25,804 nt of DNA, taken from positions 1 through 25,804 of the forward strand of contig JBGVLM010000057.1 in the NCBI GenBank assembly GCA_045124255.1, read 5' to 3'. A model generated the notes under the pieces. That model ran no database searches, was not told where the DNA came from, and worked only from the letters and a program-made list of their open reading frames with translations. Both the position numbers and the translations under genes were made by a program. The stretch comes from Eshraghiella sp045124255. Its GTDB lineage: Bacteria; Bacillota; Clostridia; Lachnospirales; Lachnospiraceae. This document shows, one piece after another, positions 24,501 through 25,804 of this stretch. The stretch's first letter is position 1; each line of letters starts with the position of its first letter.

Positions 24501-24526
24501 GGAGTAACTGCCTAAGCAGTTACCCC
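24501..24526 (-). other. Intercistronic RNA hairpin between thl and crt
   Basis: On the minus strand an 11-pair stem (GGGGTAACTGC with GCAGTTACTCC, loop TTAG) lies 21 bases past the thl stop. One pair is G-U in this direction but A-C in the other, so the structure favours the minus-strand transcript. Only TTT follows, so a full terminator is unlikely; attenuation, RNA processing or 3'-end protection of thl mRNA are possible. Confidence 0.6.
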
Positions 24527-24547
24527 AATTATACATAATTGTATGGA

Positions 24548-25726
24548 TTAGTCACGTTCAACAAGTGTTGAGCAGCCCATTCCACCACCGATACAAAGAG
24601 TAGCAAGACCCTTCTTAGCATCTCTCTTCTGCATTTCATGAAGAAGTGTAACGAGGATACGGCAGCCTGAAGCTCCTACAGGATGTCCGAGTGCGATAGC
24701 TCCTCCGTTAACATTTAACTTATCAAGGTTGAAACCAAGGTCTCTGCCTACAGCAATTGACTGTGCTGCGAAAGCTTCATTAGCTTCAACAAGGTCAAGA
24801 TCATCAATTGTCCAGCCTGTCTTGGCAAGAACCTTCTTAGTAGAAGCTACTGGTCCGATACCCATGATTGATGGGTCAACACCACCGAGTGCACCAGCAA
24901 CCCATGTAGCCATTGGTGTTACACCAAGCTCTTTAGCCTTCTCTTCTGACATAACAACGATTGCTGCTGCACCGTCATTAATACCTGAAGCGTTACCTGC
25001 TGTAACAAATCCGTCAGGATTGATTGCACGAAGTTTAGCAAGACCTTCCATAGATGTACCAGGTCTTGGTCCCTCATCAGTATCAACGATAACTGTGTTC
25101 TTCTTAACCTTAACTTCAACAGGAACGATTTCGTCCTTGAATTTACCCTCAGCCATAGCCTTCTCAGCCTTATTCTGGCTGTTTACAGCGAACTCATCAA
25201 GTTCTTCTCTTGTAAGTCCCCACTGCTCGCAGATATTATCTGCTGTCTTAATCATATGATAGTTATTGAATGCATCCCAAAGAGCATCATTAACCATTGT
25301 ATCAACAAGAGTGCCGTTGTTCATTCTGTAACCAAATCTTGCATTTGGAAGTGCGAACGGTGCTCTTGACATACTTTCCATACCACCTGCAACAACGATA
25401 TCAGCATCTCCTGCTTCAATCATCTGTGCTGCCATATTTACGCAGTTAAGACCTGAACCGCAGACAACGTTAACTGTTACGGCAGTTGTCTCAATCGGAA
25501 GTCCTGCTTTGATTGTAGCCTGACGTGCAACGTTCTGTCCAAGTCCTGCCTGAATTACACAACCCATATATACATGGTCAACCTGGTCAGCAGGAACTCC
25601 TGCTCTGTTAAGAGCCTCCTTAATAACGATAGCTCCAAGGTCTACAGCAGGAACTGTACTTAAAGCTCCTCCCATTGTACCGATTGCAGTACGGCAAGCA
25701 CCTGCTAATACGACTTTCTTTGCCAT
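24548..25726 (-). CDS. thl: Acetyl-CoA acetyltransferase (thiolase)
   Basis: Condenses two acetyl-CoA to acetoacetyl-CoA, the entry step to butyrate. It is 392 residues, the standard thiolase II length. The acyl-accepting Cys is in NVVCGSGLNCV, the His in GGAIALGHPVGASGCRI, and the second catalytic Cys in CIGGGMGCSTLVE. The open frame starts at an ATG at 25741, but GGAGGA (25734-25739) lies between it and the ATG at 25726, which begins the usual MAKKVVLAG. The latter is therefore the start. It is the first gene of the cassette; the operon promoter probably lies at or just past the right edge of the window. Confidence 0.96.
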   Translation of the reverse strand: MAKKVVLAGACRTAIGTMGGALSTVPAVDLGAIVIKEALNRAGVPADQVDHVYMGCVIQAGLGQNVARQATIKAGLPIETTAVTVNVVCGSGLNCVNMAAQMIEAGDADIVVAGGMESMSRAPFALPNARFGYRMNNGTLVDTMVNDALWDAFNNYHMIKTADNICEQWGLTREELDEFAVNSQNKAEKAMAEGKFKDEIVPVEVKVKKNTVIVDTDEGPRPGTSMEGLAKLRAINPDGFVTAGNASGINDGAAAIVVMSEEKAKELGVTPMATWVAGALGGVDPSIMGIGPVASTKKVLAKTGWTIDDLDLVEANEAFAAQSIAVGRDLGFNLDKLNVNGGAIALGHPVGASGCRILVTLLHEMQKRDAKKGLATLCIGGGMGCSTLVERD

Positions 25727-25733
25727 TATTTTT

Positions 25734-25739
25734 TCCTCC
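25734..25739 (-). promoter_or_regulatory. thl ribosome binding site that fixes the start
   Basis: GGAGGA on the minus strand, 7 bases before the ATG at 25726. The upstream in-frame ATG at 25739-25741 overlaps this site and has no ribosome site of its own. Confidence 0.85.
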
Positions 25740-25804
25740 ATATAAATAATAGTTCAATTGAGGGCTTTCAAATGATTGTTATTTTTTTGTCATGCCCACT
25801 GCCT

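Noticed and set aside
24729..25259. A 176-codon plus-strand open frame inside thl
   Set aside because: Ser/Ala/Pro-rich product is the usual antisense shadow of a strongly biased coding region; thl is certain on the other strand.
25746..25771. TTGAAA and TATTAT upstream of thl as an operon promoter
   Set aside because: The spacing is only 14 bases, too short for a sigma-A promoter, and no alternative -10 at 16-18 bases is convincing.
1..25804. Mobile elements, CRISPR arrays, toxin-antitoxin or phage-defence genes
   Set aside because: No transposase, integrase, repeat array or defence-type protein was seen on either strand; gene content is core metabolism and housekeeping.

Overview
The window reads as chromosome of a low-GC anaerobic Firmicute, most likely a butyrate-forming Lachnospiraceae (Roseburia/Eubacterium/Butyrivibrio/Coprococcus-like). 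The clues are a Gram-positive PolC replicase, the non-mevalonate (DXP) isoprenoid genes, strong AGGAGG-type ribosome binding sites, and a complete acetyl-CoA-to-butyryl-CoA cassette with an electron-bifurcating Bcd/Etf set. The genus is inference. I saw no mobile element, CRISPR array, rRNA or prophage gene. Coding density is high and no stretch over 300 bases lacks a gene.

Left end (1-1850): the tail of a plus-strand gene converges on an AIM24-family protein gene (179-850, minus) with its own extended -10 promoter. Next come a HAD-family sugar-phosphatase/mutase-like gene and a solitary tRNA-Glu(CTC) gene. The tRNA has a promoter, a terminator and phased A-tracts upstream of it.

Middle (1832-15187, minus): one compact ten-gene housekeeping run, read pyrH-frr-uppS-cdsA-dxr-rseP-ispG-polC-pepF-alkD. 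It joins UMP kinase, ribosome recycling, lipid-carrier and phospholipid precursor synthesis, two DXP-pathway enzymes, an intramembrane protease, the replicative DNA polymerase, an oligopeptidase and a DNA alkylation repair protein. Gaps are tiny, stops overlap Shine-Dalgarno sites in places, and a promoter is visible before pyrH. rpsB-tsf, the usual genes upstream of pyrH, are absent here.

15188-18127: a divergent intergenic region with promoters facing both ways, then a plus-strand gene for a fused ABC ATPase/FtsX-type permease. It ends at a strong, probably bidirectional terminator.

18141-19547 (minus): a monocistronic PurF-like gene. Its phosphoribosyltransferase half and iron-sulfur-type cysteines look intact, but its glutaminase half has lost the nucleophile and other catalytic motifs. 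This is the most unusual gene in the window.

19635-25726 (minus): the butyrate cassette thl-crt-hbd-bcd-etfB-etfA, ending at a strong terminator. It converts two acetyl-CoA to butyryl-CoA. No terminal CoA-transferase or butyrate kinase is in the window.

Six gene starts were set inside longer open frames because a good Shine-Dalgarno sits just upstream of the internal ATG (polC, cdsA, frr, the ABC transporter, etfA, thl). I did not find a convincing undescribed multi-gene system; the PurF-like protein is the best lead.
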